Shown: positions 52,533 to 61,160 of the stretch, piece after piece
How positions within the stretch are numbered: the first letter of the stretch is position 1
How the letters are laid out: each line of letters starts with the position of its first letter
Assembly (NCBI RefSeq): GCF_025149945.1
Contig: NZ_JALXVH010000005.1
Location: forward strand, 1-64,000
Source of the DNA: Kocuria sp. p3-SID1428
GTDB lineage: Bacteria; Actinomycetota; Actinomycetes; Actinomycetales; Micrococcaceae
Length of the DNA stretch: 64,000 nucleotides
Direction of reading: 5' to 3'
Position numbers and translations under genes: made by a program
The notes under the pieces: generated by a model
Seen by the model: the letters and a program-made list of their open reading frames with translations, nothing else
Database searches by the model: none
What the model was told of the DNA's origin: nothing

Positions 52533-52630
52533 CCAGCGGTGGCGACTTGCGCCGACCAGAGCAAGCTGGGCGGTGGCCTTCCGGCTCATCGAGTGGCCGA
52601 ATCCCCACGCCACCCCCATCGACTGGCCGA
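52533..52630. repeat. Palindromic remnants between smc and the MFS gene
   Basis: A hairpin with CCAGC and CTTGC arms (52533-52550) and their complements (52561-52569) lies 26 bp past smc and may terminate it. It is followed by two imperfect half-copies of the CGAGTGG repeat, ATCGAGTGGCCGA at 52588 and ATCGACTGGCCGA at 52618. No gene is seen in 52508-52741. Confidence 0.45.
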
Positions 52631-52741
52631 TCCCTCACCGTTCCAGCGAGGAACCGGTGACGACTCGGCCTGCCGATGACGGATCAGCCCGGATTCGGCC
52701 GCTCGATGGCGGGACGGGCCGGAATCGGCTGGCAGCGGTTC

Positions 52742-54058
52742 TCAGGAGTCCTCGCGCTCCTCGTCGGACACGCGAGGGACGGAGCCGGTGGGGACGGCGT
52801 CGACGTCGGGGCGCCTGAGGGTGTCCATCACGGGGGTCCAGGCCAGCGCGGCCACACCCATCAGCACGCCGGAGACCAGGAAGGCCGGGCCGAAGCCGGC
52901 GGCATCCACGAGGGCCCCGGCCAGGATCGGGCCCAGGATCTGCCCGGCGTCCTGGCTCATCTGGAATCGCGAGAGCACGGTGCCGCCGGAGCGCTGCGGG
53001 CCGATGACATCGGCCACGGCCGCCTGCTGCCCCGGATTGAGGGTTCCGGAGCCCACTCCGGAGAGGAAGGAGGCCACCGCGAAGATCCACACGCTGTCCG
53101 TGAACCCGATGACCGCCGTCATCACGCCGGCCAGCACCAGTCCGCTGATCACCAGCGGCTTGCGGCCCACGGAGTCGGAGATCCGGCCCGAGAACGACAG
53201 CGCCACGGCGGAGCCGGCGGCGAACACCGTCAGCGCGAGGCCGGACAGGGCAGGTCCGGCGCCGAAGGCGGCGGAGGCGATCAGCGGGATCAGCGCCACG
53301 CGGATGCCCATGGAGGTCCATCCGTTGGCGAAGCCCGAGACCAGCGAAGCCCGATACGCGCCGAACTGCCAGGCCTCGCGGAAGCTCATGCGCACCTGGG
53401 CCTTGGAGGCCGCGCGATCCTGCAGCGACTGCGGGGGGATCTGCCAGAAGACCACACCGGCGGCCAGCAGGATCGCGGCCCCGTAGATGAGGAACGGCGC
53501 CTGCATGCCGAATCCCGCCAGCAGCCCGCCGATCACCGGCCCCAGGATCCCGCCGATGAGGAACGTGGAGGCGTACATGCCCGAGATCCGCCCGCGCGAA
53601 TCCGGCGGCGCCAGGCGCACGATCAGGCCCATGGCGGAGACGGTGAACATGGTGGAGCCGAGTCCGCCCAGGCCGCGGAAGACCAGCAGCTGCCAGTAGG
53701 AGCCGGCGAACGCCGTGGCGAACGACGACAGCGCCACGATCACCAGGCCGATGAGATAGGTCCGGCGCTCGCCGATCCGATCCAGGATGCGACCGCCGGC
53801 CGGGGCGAAGATCAGCCGGCAGAACGCGAAGGCCGAGACCACCGCTGAGGCGGCGGCCACCCCCACGCCGAAGCTGGAGGCGTACTGGGGCAGGACCGGA
53901 GCCACCAGGCCGTAGCCGACGGCGATCGCGAAGGCGGCGGCGATCAGCACCAGGATCTCCCGGGGCACCGGGGTCCGGGCAGGAGACTTCGATCGCGACG
54001 ACCGGTCGGAGGACCTGCGCGCAGCGGGGTCCGGGGACGAAGAGGAGGAGGCCATCAC
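52742..54058 (-). CDS. MFS transporter (drug efflux type)
   Basis: This is a 438-residue major facilitator with 12 predicted membrane helices. The DHA1-type motif A appears as GGRILDRIGERRTYLIGL between helices 2 and 3 and is repeated as GRISDSVGRKPLVISGL in the second half. A motif C-like glycine/proline helix (GGILGPVIGGLLAGFG) indicates an antiporter, probably an exporter. The first 30 residues are a Ser/Arg-rich cytoplasmic tail. The GTG at 54058 follows TAGACT by six bases. It is convergent with smc and divergent from ftsY, and it is an insertion into the smc-ftsY pair. The substrate cannot be predicted. Confidence 0.9.
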   Translation of the reverse strand: MMASSSSSPDPAARRSSDRSSRSKSPARTPVPREILVLIAAAFAIAVGYGLVAPVLPQYASSFGVGVAAASAVVSAFAFCRLIFAPAGGRILDRIGERRTYLIGLVIVALSSFATAFAGSYWQLLVFRGLGGLGSTMFTVSAMGLIVRLAPPDSRGRISGMYASTFLIGGILGPVIGGLLAGFGMQAPFLIYGAAILLAAGVVFWQIPPQSLQDRAASKAQVRMSFREAWQFGAYRASLVSGFANGWTSMGIRVALIPLIASAAFGAGPALSGLALTVFAAGSAVALSFSGRISDSVGRKPLVISGLVLAGVMTAVIGFTDSVWIFAVASFLSGVGSGTLNPGQQAAVADVIGPQRSGGTVLSRFQMSQDAGQILGPILAGALVDAAGFGPAFLVSGVLMGVAALAWTPVMDTLRRPDVDAVPTGSVPRVSDEEREDS

Positions 54059-54064
54059 CAGCGC

Positions 54065-54070
54065 AGTCTA
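54065..54070 (-). promoter_or_regulatory. -10 box (TAGACT) for the leaderless MFS mRNA
   Basis: TAGACT on the minus strand ends six bases before GTG 54058; an ATG follows immediately as the second codon. Confidence 0.6.
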
Positions 54071-54149
54071 GGAGAAGGCGCTGACGCCGCAGGCGCGTGC
54101 GGGCACCGGCCCTCGGCGGCCCCCGCCGAATCGTGGTGCAATGGGGGAC

Positions 54150-55310
54150 GTGGACCAGATACTCGCTCAGATCCCTGTCTTCGTGTACGTGCTGATCGCC
54201 GTGGTGGTGCTGGCGCTGCTGGGCTTCGTGCTGCTGCGCGGGCCCAAGGCGCCTCCCGGCGGCTACGACTCGACCCGAGACGCCGATGACCCGGCGCCGG
54301 GCGCTGCCGGCGACGGCTCGGGTGAGCATGCCCGGGCCGGAGGGGCAACCGCGACCGAGGCCAAGGCGCCGACGCTGGACACCCCCGAATCCGCCGGCTC
54401 CCGCATGGCGCGCCTGCGCGGGCGCCTGGCCAAGTCCAACAACGTGTTCGGCCGCGGTCTGCTGGCGCTGCTGTCCCGCGATCACATCGACCAGGACGTC
54501 TGGGACGAGATCGAGGAGACGCTGCTTATGGCGGACCTCGGCACCGACGCCTCAATGGAGCTCGTCGAGAACCTCCAGGTGCGGGTCAAGGCCGAGGGCA
54601 CGCAGGATCCGAACCACGTGCGGGCCATGCTGCGCGAGGAGCTGCTCAAGCTCGTCGACCCGTCCATGGACCGCTCCCTGGCCGTGACCCGCAAGGGCGA
54701 CACCCCGGCCGTGATGCTCGTGGTGGGCGTCAACGGTGTGGGCAAGACCACGACCGTGGGCAAGCTGGCGCGCGTGCTCGTGGCCGAGGACAAGGACGTC
54801 ATGCTCGGTGCGGCCGACACGTTCCGCGCCGCGGCCGCGGATCAGCTGCAGACCTGGGGCAACCGCGTGGGCGTGCCGACCGTGCGCTCTGACGTGGAGG
54901 GCGCCGATCCCGCCTCCGTGGCCTTCGATGCCGTGAAGACCGGCATCGACTCGGAGGTCGACGTCGTCATGATCGACACGGCCGGGCGCCTGCAGAACAA
55001 GGCGGGGCTCATGGACCAGCTCGGCAAGATCAAGCGCGTGGTGCAGAAGGCCGCCGAGGTCGACGAGGTCCTGCTGGTCATCGACGCTACGACCGGGCAG
55101 AACGGCATGACGCAGGCCAAGGTCTTCTCCGAGGCCGTGAACGTGACCGGCATCGTGCTCACCAAGCTCGACGGCACCGCCAAGGGCGGCATCGTCGTGG
55201 CGATCCAGCGCGCGCTGGGCGCTCCGGTCAAGCTCATCGGCCTGGGCGAGGGCGCCGATGACCTCGCCCCGTTCGACGCCGAGCAGTTCGTGGACGCCCT
55301 GCTCGAGTAG
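54150..55310 (+). CDS. ftsY: Signal recognition particle receptor FtsY
   Basis: FtsY is the membrane receptor GTPase that docks SRP-ribosome complexes. The 386-residue protein has an N-terminal membrane helix (VFVYVLIAVVVLALLGFVLL), a short acidic low-complexity A region and the NG domain. Motifs are GVNGVGKTTTVGKLARVL, DTFRAAAADQL, DTAGRLQNKAGL and TKLDGTAKGG. The start is placed at the GTG at 54150, which follows a weak TGCAAT -10 by seven bases; ATG 54141 in the same frame would add three residues. Its partner ffh lies 2.1 kb downstream, with amtB-glnB between, as in mycobacteria. Confidence 0.95.
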   Translation: MDQILAQIPVFVYVLIAVVVLALLGFVLLRGPKAPPGGYDSTRDADDPAPGAAGDGSGEHARAGGATATEAKAPTLDTPESAGSRMARLRGRLAKSNNVFGRGLLALLSRDHIDQDVWDEIEETLLMADLGTDASMELVENLQVRVKAEGTQDPNHVRAMLREELLKLVDPSMDRSLAVTRKGDTPAVMLVVGVNGVGKTTTVGKLARVLVAEDKDVMLGAADTFRAAAADQLQTWGNRVGVPTVRSDVEGADPASVAFDAVKTGIDSEVDVVMIDTAGRLQNKAGLMDQLGKIKRVVQKAAEVDEVLLVIDATTGQNGMTQAKVFSEAVNVTGIVLTKLDGTAKGGIVVAIQRALGAPVKLIGLGEGADDLAPFDAEQFVDALLE

Positions 55311-55333
55311 GCCCCTGGTGTGATCCCACAGAT

Positions 55334-55386
55334 CGAGTGGCCTCGCAGTGTCCGTCCAGCTCAGACGCACACTGCGGGGCCACTCG
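55334..55386. repeat. Palindromic intergenic repeat, CGAGTGG family, full copy
   Basis: Outer arms CGAGTGGCC (55334-55342) and GGCCACTCG (55378-55386) enclose inner arms CGCAGTGT (55344-55351) and ACACTGCG (55369-55376). It is related to the copy at 17687-17742, with the same outer arms and a similar CCAG...AGACGCACAC loop. It lies 23 bp after ftsY and may double as its terminator. Confidence 0.7.
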
Positions 55387-55472
55387 TCTTGTCTCCGCCG
55401 TAGTCAGGCCACGCGGACGCTGCTCGATGACCGCAGCCCCGTTCACATGCCCGACACGAACGAGCGCGTGTT

Positions 55473-55510
55473 GTCACACGCCGGAAACGACGGTGCGACG
55501 CCGGTGACTC
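55473..55510. promoter_or_regulatory. GlnR-like operator upstream of amtB-glnB
   Basis: GTCAC-n6-GAAAC at 55473-55488 is an exact match to the actinobacterial GlnR half-site pair gTnAC-n6-GaAAC. It is followed at the required six-base spacing by a second, degenerate pair, GCGAC-n6-GACTC (55495-55510). It lies 63 bp upstream of amtB, a standard GlnR target. Confidence 0.6.
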
Positions 55511-55572
55511 ATGACCTCGCTTGACTCGTGTGCAGCGCCCGAGAGGGCCCGAGAAGCGAGGAGAGACTGACG

Positions 55573-56895
55573 ATGGATGAGACGACGCTGAGCGCGGTCG
55601 ATGTGTGGACCGTGGTCGCCAGCGCCATGGTGCTGCTGATGACACCGGGACTGGCCCTGTTCTATGGGGGCATGACCCGTGCCAAGGGCGTGCTGAACAT
55701 GATGATGATGTCCTTCGCCGCCCTGGGTCTGGTGATCCCGGTGTGGATCCTGTGGGGGTGGTCGATCTCCGGCGGCGAGCCCATCCTGGGAGGCCTGGCG
55801 GGCAGCCCTCTGCAGGCGCCGGGGCTGGAGGACCTGATCGGCACGAGCGACCTGCTGGGCGTCGCGTTCTCCTGCACGTTCGCGATCATCTCGGTCGCGC
55901 TGATCTCCGGTGCGGTCGCGGATCGCATGCGCTTCAGCGCCTGGCTGCTGTTCGTGCCGGTGTGGACCACCTTGGTCTACGCGCCGCTGGCGTTCATGGT
56001 CTGGGGCGGCGGCCTGCTGGGTGCCGACGGCGCGATCGGTGCGCGCTTCGGCGAGGCGATCGACTTCGCCGGAGGCCTGGTGGTGCACATCAACGCCGGC
56101 GTGGCGGCGCTGATCCTGATCCTGCTGATCGGCCCGCGACAGGGATTCGGGAAGGACTCGGGCCAGCGCCCGCACAACCTCCCCCTGGTCATGCTCGGCG
56201 CGGCCCTGCTGTGGTTCGGCTGGTTCGGCTTCAACGTCGGTGCTGCGGCCACCCCCGAGCAGGCAGGGCTGATCCTGATCAACACCATGGGTGCTCCGGC
56301 CACGGCCATGCTGGGCTGGCTGCTGGTCGAGCGGGTCCGCGACGGCCACCCGACCTCCCTGGGCGCGGCCTCCGGCGCGGTGGCCGGGCTGGTCGCCATC
56401 ACGCCCGCCTGCGCCGACGTCTCCCCGTTCTGGGCCATGGTCCTGGGACTCGTCGCCGGCATGTGCTCGGCGGTGGCCGTGGCGCTGAAGTACCGCATGG
56501 GCATGGACGACTCGCTGGATGTCATCGGCGTCCACCTGGTCTCCGGCATCGTGGGGACCGTGGCCCTGGGCTTCATCGCGATCCCGTCCGCGGAGTCGGC
56601 AGGCGGGCTGTTCTACGGCGGCGGGCTGGCGCTGCTGGGCACGCAGGTGATCGCCACGGTCGTCTCGGTCATCTACTGCTCCGTCGTGACTCTCGTCATC
56701 GCCCTGGTGATCCGCGCGTTCGTCGGCCTGCGGATCACGGCGGAGGCGGAGATCGAGGGCATCGACATCACCGAGCACGCGGAGTCCGGCTACAACCTCG
56801 CGGGCGATGCCTCCGGCTCGTTCCGCCCCCGTCGCCCGGTCCCGGGCAGCCTCGAGGACGTCATCGAGCGTCAGAAGAAGGAGCAGCGCGCATGA
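55573..56895 (+). CDS. amtB: Ammonium transporter AmtB
   Basis: AmtB is a trimeric membrane channel that conducts ammonium/ammonia when nitrogen is scarce. The 440-residue protein has 11 membrane helices without a cleavable signal peptide. The paired pore histidines are visible in FAGGLVVHINAGVAAL and VIGVHLVSGIVGTV, and the family segment GAALLWFGWFGFNVGAA is present. The ATG has AGGAGAG about nine bases upstream. The stop overlaps glnB in ATGA, so the channel and the PII protein that plugs it are coupled. The GlnR-like operator at 55473-55510 predicts induction under nitrogen limitation. Confidence 0.96.
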   Translation: MDETTLSAVDVWTVVASAMVLLMTPGLALFYGGMTRAKGVLNMMMMSFAALGLVIPVWILWGWSISGGEPILGGLAGSPLQAPGLEDLIGTSDLLGVAFSCTFAIISVALISGAVADRMRFSAWLLFVPVWTTLVYAPLAFMVWGGGLLGADGAIGARFGEAIDFAGGLVVHINAGVAALILILLIGPRQGFGKDSGQRPHNLPLVMLGAALLWFGWFGFNVGAAATPEQAGLILINTMGAPATAMLGWLLVERVRDGHPTSLGAASGAVAGLVAITPACADVSPFWAMVLGLVAGMCSAVAVALKYRMGMDDSLDVIGVHLVSGIVGTVALGFIAIPSAESAGGLFYGGGLALLGTQVIATVVSVIYCSVVTLVIALVIRAFVGLRITAEAEIEGIDITEHAESGYNLAGDASGSFRPRRPVPGSLEDVIERQKKEQRA

Positions 56896-57230
56896 AGCTC
56901 GTCGTCGCCGTCATCCGGCAGGAGAAGTTCGCCGACGTCAAGGACGCGCTGGCCGCGTTCGGGATCCAGGGCATGACCGTCACCAACGTCCACGGCTACG
57001 GCCGCCAGCGAGGGCACTCCGAGGTCTACCGCGGTGCGGAGTACTCGGTGGACCTCATCGAGAAGACCCGCCTGGAGCTGGTCGTCACGGACCAGCAGGC
57101 CCACGAGGTCGTCGACGCGATCGCCGCTGCCGCCACCACGGGCCGGGCGGGCGACGGCAAGGTCTGGGTCACCCCCGTGGAGGAGGTCGTGCGGCTGCGC
57201 ACGGGGGAGGGCGGCGAGTCAGCTGTCTGA
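56892..57230 (+). CDS. glnB: Nitrogen regulatory protein PII
   Basis: This is a 112-residue PII signal protein (GlnB/GlnK) that senses 2-oxoglutarate and ATP/ADP and blocks AmtB. The T-loop GYGRQRGHSEVYRGAEYSVD is complete, with Tyr51 in GAEY, the residue modified by uridylylation or adenylylation. The B-loop TGRAGDGKVWVTPVEEVVRL is also intact. The ATG overlaps the amtB stop. In mycobacteria and Streptomyces glnD, encoding the modifying enzyme, follows directly; here the next gene is ffh. Confidence 0.96.
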   Translation: MKLVVAVIRQEKFADVKDALAAFGIQGMTVTNVHGYGRQRGHSEVYRGAEYSVDLIEKTRLELVVTDQQAHEVVDAIAAAATTGRAGDGKVWVTPVEEVVRLRTGEGGESAV

Positions 57231-57431
57231 ACACGTCCCGCAGGCGCTTCAGCGCACGGCGTCAGGAGCCGAGCATGTGCGGACAGCGGGCATTGCTACC
57301 CTGGAGCACTGATCCGGTGCGCACTGCGCACCCCCAGGGGCGACGACGGCGCGGCCACCTGGTCGCGCCGTCGACGCGCGTCCAGGCCCGCCCGCCGCCC
57401 CAGACCATCGAAGATCCACAGCGAGGACCAC

Positions 57432-59063
57432 GTGTTCAACTCCCTCTCCGACCGCTTGACCGCGACGTTCAAGAACCTGCGCGGGAAGGGCAAGCTCTCC
57501 GAGGCGGATGTCGATGCCACCGTGCGCGAGATCCGCCGCGCGCTGCTCGACGCCGACGTCGCCGTGCCCGTGGTCCGCGAGTTCACCGCCGCCGTCAAGG
57601 AGCGCGCGCTGTCGGCCGAGGTCAACGAGGCGCTGAACCCGGGCCAGCAGGTCGTGAAGATCGTCAACGACCAGCTCCAGGAGATCCTGGGCGGTCAGAC
57701 CCGGCGCATCCGCATGGCCAAGACCGGGCCTACGATCATCATGCTCGCGGGCCTGCAGGGCGCCGGCAAGACCACCCTGGCCGGCAAGCTCTCGCACTGG
57801 CTCAAGGGCCAGGGCCACCGCCCGCTGCTCGTGGCCTCCGACCTCCAGCGCCCCAACGCCGTGACCCAGCTGAAGGTCGTGGGCGAGCGCGCCGGCGTGC
57901 CGGTGTGGGCTCCGCATCCGGGCACCACCTCCGAGTTCGACGACCCCACGGGCGATCCCGTCCAAGTGGCTCGCGAGGGTGTGGAGCACGCCCGCTCCAA
58001 GCTCTACGACGTCGTCATCGTGGACACCGCCGGCCGCCTGGGCGTGGACCAGCCCCTGATGCGCCAGGCCCGCGACATCCGCGACGCCGTGCAGCCGGAC
58101 GAGGTCCTGTTCGTCATCGACGCCATGATCGGCCAGGACGCGGTCCAGACCGCCCAGGCCTTCAACGAGGGCGTGGACTTCACCGGCGTGGTGCTCTCCA
58201 AGCTCGACGGCGACGCCCGCGGCGGCGCCGCCCTGTCGGTGGCCTCGGTGACCGGCAAGCCCATCATGTTCGCCTCCACCGGCGAGGGCGTGAAGGACTT
58301 CGAGCAGTTCCACCCGGATCGCATGGCCTCGCGCATCCTCGACATGGGCGATGTCATGACCCTGATCGAGCAGGCCGAGAAGACCTGGGATCAGGCCGAG
58401 GCCCGGAAGATGGCCAAGAAGTTCGCCGATCAGGAGGACTTCACCTTCGAGGACTTCCTGGCCCAGATGCAGCAGCTCAAGAAGATGGGCTCCATGAAGA
58501 AGCTGCTCGGCATGATGCCGGGCATGGCCGGGATGCGCGAGCAGCTCGAGAACTTCGACGAGTCCGCGCTGACCCGCATCGAGGCCATCATCCAGTCCAT
58601 GACCCCGCACGAGCGGGTGGCGCCCAAGATCATGAACGGCTCGCGCCGCGCGCGCATCGCCAAGGGCTCCGGGGCCACCGTGCAGGAGGTCAACCAGCTC
58701 ATGGAGCGCTTCGGGCAGGCGCAGAAGATGATGCGCAAGATGTCCCAGGGCAAGGGCATGCCGAACCTCCCGGGCATGGGCGGCGGCGCACCGGGCATGG
58801 GTCCGCAGGGCGGCAATCCCATGGCCGGCATGCAGGGGATGCAGGGCATGCAGGGTCTGCCGGGAGGCGGCGGCGGGAAGTCCTCCAAGTCCAAGGCCAA
58901 GAAGAAGGGCTCGCGCTCGGGCAACCCTGCCAAGCGCGCGCAGGAGGCGGCCGCGGCGCAGAACCGCTCGAAGGCCCCCACGGGCTCGTCGTTCGGGCAG
59001 GCGCAGCAGTCCGAGCAGAACCTCAAGGACCTGCCCAAGGGGTTCGAGAAGTTCCTCAAGTGA
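57432..59063 (+). CDS. ffh: Signal recognition particle protein Ffh
   Basis: Ffh binds signal sequences and 4.5S RNA and delivers nascent membrane proteins to FtsY. The 543-residue protein has the N domain, the G domain (GLQGAGKTTLAGKLSHWL, DTAGRLGVDQPL, SKLDGDARGG) and the methionine-rich M domain (MGSMKKLLGMMPGMAGMREQ; SGATVQEVNQLMERF). The C-terminal 90 residues form a Gly/Met tail with GMQG repeats followed by a Lys-rich stretch, longer than in E. coli. The GTG at 57432 has GAGGA upstream. A TACCCT hexamer at 57297-57302 is a plausible promoter giving a leader of about 125 bases. Confidence 0.96.
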   Translation: MFNSLSDRLTATFKNLRGKGKLSEADVDATVREIRRALLDADVAVPVVREFTAAVKERALSAEVNEALNPGQQVVKIVNDQLQEILGGQTRRIRMAKTGPTIIMLAGLQGAGKTTLAGKLSHWLKGQGHRPLLVASDLQRPNAVTQLKVVGERAGVPVWAPHPGTTSEFDDPTGDPVQVAREGVEHARSKLYDVVIVDTAGRLGVDQPLMRQARDIRDAVQPDEVLFVIDAMIGQDAVQTAQAFNEGVDFTGVVLSKLDGDARGGAALSVASVTGKPIMFASTGEGVKDFEQFHPDRMASRILDMGDVMTLIEQAEKTWDQAEARKMAKKFADQEDFTFEDFLAQMQQLKKMGSMKKLLGMMPGMAGMREQLENFDESALTRIEAIIQSMTPHERVAPKIMNGSRRARIAKGSGATVQEVNQLMERFGQAQKMMRKMSQGKGMPNLPGMGGGAPGMGPQGGNPMAGMQGMQGMQGLPGGGGGKSSKSKAKKKGSRSGNPAKRAQEAAAAQNRSKAPTGSSFGQAQQSEQNLKDLPKGFEKFLK

Positions 59064-59104
59064 TCCCGCACCGGCCGCTGCGGCGCTGAGCGAAAGGCAC
59101 CACC

Positions 59105-59587
59105 ATGTCGTCCTACCTCCCCGAGAACGAGCTCAGGCAGTTCATCGACTCCCTGCCGACCCGGCGCCTGGCGTCCGCGGCGCTGATCCGGGACCCGCGT
59201 GGCCGGGTGCTGATCGTCGAGCCGAACTACCGCGACGGCTGGACCCTGCCCGGCGGCACGGTCGAGGCCGGGGAGGATCCCCGCACCGGCTGCTTCCGCG
59301 AGGTCGTGGAGGAGATCGGGCTGCACCTGCCGGAGGGTCGCCTGCTGGTGGTGGCCCACGGGCTCTCCGCCGGGATCTGGGGAGACTCGGTCGCCTTCCT
59401 CTACGACGGCGGTGTGATCCCGGCCGAGACCGAGATCACCCTGCAGGAGGAGGAACTGGACAGCCACCGCTGGGTCGAGCCCACGCAGATCCCGGGATAC
59501 ATGGGCGAGCGCATGGGACGGATGATCCTCAGCGGGCTCGAGCAGCTCGACACGGGCGGAGTGGCCGAGTTCGTGCTCGGCGGCTGA
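59105..59587 (+). CDS. Nudix hydrolase
   Basis: This is a 160-residue Nudix protein. The Nudix box is intact: GGTVEAGEDPRTGCFREVVE followed directly by EIGL, which supplies the metal-binding REXXEE glutamates. Nudix enzymes cleave nucleoside diphosphates linked to another moiety, and the substrate cannot be inferred. The ATG at 59105 has GAAAGG about six bases upstream, and the gene follows ffh by 41 bp, so it may be co-transcribed. Confidence 0.9.
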   Translation: MSSYLPENELRQFIDSLPTRRLASAALIRDPRGRVLIVEPNYRDGWTLPGGTVEAGEDPRTGCFREVVEEIGLHLPEGRLLVVAHGLSAGIWGDSVAFLYDGGVIPAETEITLQEEELDSHRWVEPTQIPGYMGERMGRMILSGLEQLDTGGVAEFVLGG

Positions 59588-59672
59588 GGCCGAGTCGCCG
59601 AGCGGCTGAAGCGCCGTGCAGGCTCTCGGCGGAATCGGCTCTCGGTGCCGCGGGGCGGTGAGAGCGCGCAGG

Positions 59673-59678
59673 TAGCAT
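59673..59678 (+). promoter_or_regulatory. -10 box (TAGCAT) for a leaderless mRNA
   Basis: TAGCAT ends seven bases before the ATG at 59686. An in-frame ATG at 59677 overlaps the box itself and would lie upstream of the predicted transcript. Confidence 0.6.
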
Positions 59679-59685
59679 GGCGCAC

Positions 59686-61092
59686 ATGACCACCCCCTCT
59701 TCCGAGCCCCAGCATCCGTCGTCCTCCGGCGCGGAGGGTGCCGAAGGAGCCGACGGCGCTGCCTCCGCCGGCCACGGCCGTCGACGCGCCGAGGCCCCGG
59801 TGGATCGCAAGACCTCCGCGCTGGACGGCTGGTCGGTGCTGCCGCTGGCCGTGCGGATCAGCGGCCGCAGCTCCGTTCCGGATGTCGAGCGCTCCGACCT
59901 GCTCGGCCCGGACACCGCCGATGCCGCCGAGATCGTGGGCTTCGTGCCCACGGCGCAGGGCATCCGCAAGGTGCTGGGCCATCACCGCGCCGTGGCCGCC
60001 GCCGCCGAGGGCGCCGACTACCTGCAGATCGCGGTGCTCGTCGACGACCAGGGCCGCACGGCCACCGTGGGCGAGCACGGCGCCGTCGTGGCCGGCCAGG
60101 GCGTGGAGGAGATCGCCGCCTCCGTCCACCGCATCACCGGCCAGACCCTCGAGCCGCAGCACCCGCGCCTGCACCGGGCGCTGATCCTGCACCTGGACGC
60201 CCCCGAGCTGCCGCTGCTGGCCAGCAGCGCAGGGGCCTCCTTCCGGGCGGTCAGCCGCGACGGCTGGTCCGTTCTCGTGCCCGAGGACGACGCCTCCTGG
60301 TGGGCCCTGCGCACCGGGCTGACCGGCACGGCCGTGGCCCTGGCCTCGGACGGGGCCGCCCGCTCCCTGGAGGTCCTGCTCGACGCCGCCGACGGCGTCG
60401 GCCGACACCCGCAGACCGCTCAGCCCGATCCCACGCGGATCTCGGCCGAGACCTCCGGCGACCGGGCCGCCTGCGGGCTGTCCTGGGGCCCGGCCTGGTC
60501 CGCGGTCTCGATCGACGACGACGGCACCCCTGCCGCCCGGCTGACCCGGGAGGTCCTCGAGCTGTGCGATGCCGAGACCACCCAGATGCATGTCGAGTCG
60601 GTGGCCTCGGTCTTCGACCTGGACCCGGTGCAGACCATGCGGCTGCGCAACTACGTCGAGGGGGAGTCCTCCTCGCTGGTGCTGGAGTCCGTGCTGCAGC
60701 TGCTCGAGCTGCCCGTGCTGGCCGCCAAGATCGTCGAGGGGCAGAAGCCGCTGTCGGAGATCGAGGGGCTGGAGCGGTTCGAGCCCACCAGCATGCGTGA
60801 GGCCGTGATGCAGGGCCTGGGCCTGGAGCCCACCGACGACAGCACCTTCTCCCGTCTGCAGGCCAGGCTGGCCGAGCGCCCGGAGATCCTCCTGGCCGTG
60901 GCCGGGGCGCAGACCGCGGTGGGCGTCGGCCTGGCTGCGCTGGGGCGTCGCGGGGGACGGGGCAGCCTGGTGCTCGGCACGCTGTCCGGGCTCGCGTTCA
61001 CGGATGCGGCCTCGCTTTCGGGGCTCTACGCCGTGCTGCGCAGGCAGCGCCGCCGTCGAGACGGCAGGCGGCCCGGCCGATCGCACGACTGA
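59686..61092 (+). CDS. Protein of unknown function with C-terminal hydrophobic region
   Basis: I do not recognise this 468-residue protein. The first 45 residues are a Ser/Ala/Glu/Gly-rich disordered tail. The middle (about 50-270) looks like an alpha/beta domain with alternating hydrophobic strands (LQIAVLVDDQGRTATVGEHG; ALILHLDAPELPLLASS). Residues 290-380 are predicted helical and acidic (HVESVASVFDLDPVQTMRLR). The last 70 residues include two weakly hydrophobic stretches (ILLAVAGAQTAVGVGLAALG and GSLVLGTLSGLAFTDAASLS) and an Arg-rich C-terminus, suggesting membrane association. The start ATG follows TAGCAT by seven bases. It lies between a Nudix gene and a two-component system on the same strand. 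Confidence 0.7.
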   Translation: MTTPSSEPQHPSSSGAEGAEGADGAASAGHGRRRAEAPVDRKTSALDGWSVLPLAVRISGRSSVPDVERSDLLGPDTADAAEIVGFVPTAQGIRKVLGHHRAVAAAAEGADYLQIAVLVDDQGRTATVGEHGAVVAGQGVEEIAASVHRITGQTLEPQHPRLHRALILHLDAPELPLLASSAGASFRAVSRDGWSVLVPEDDASWWALRTGLTGTAVALASDGAARSLEVLLDAADGVGRHPQTAQPDPTRISAETSGDRAACGLSWGPAWSAVSIDDDGTPAARLTREVLELCDAETTQMHVESVASVFDLDPVQTMRLRNYVEGESSSLVLESVLQLLELPVLAAKIVEGQKPLSEIEGLERFEPTSMREAVMQGLGLEPTDDSTFSRLQARLAERPEILLAVAGAQTAVGVGLAALGRRGGRGSLVLGTLSGLAFTDAASLSGLYAVLRRQRRRRDGRRPGRSHD

Positions 61093-61148
61093 GCGGCCGC
61101 TGCCGGCAGATCTGTCGCGCGACGGATCCGCCAGGACGCGGCAGGCGA

Positions 61149-61154
61149 TAGCGT
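61149..61154 (+). promoter_or_regulatory. -10 box (TAGCGT) for a leaderless histidine kinase mRNA
   Basis: TAGCGT ends exactly six bases before the GTG at 61161. The same hexamer precedes coaD. Confidence 0.62.
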
Positions 61155-61160
61155 GCTGGG

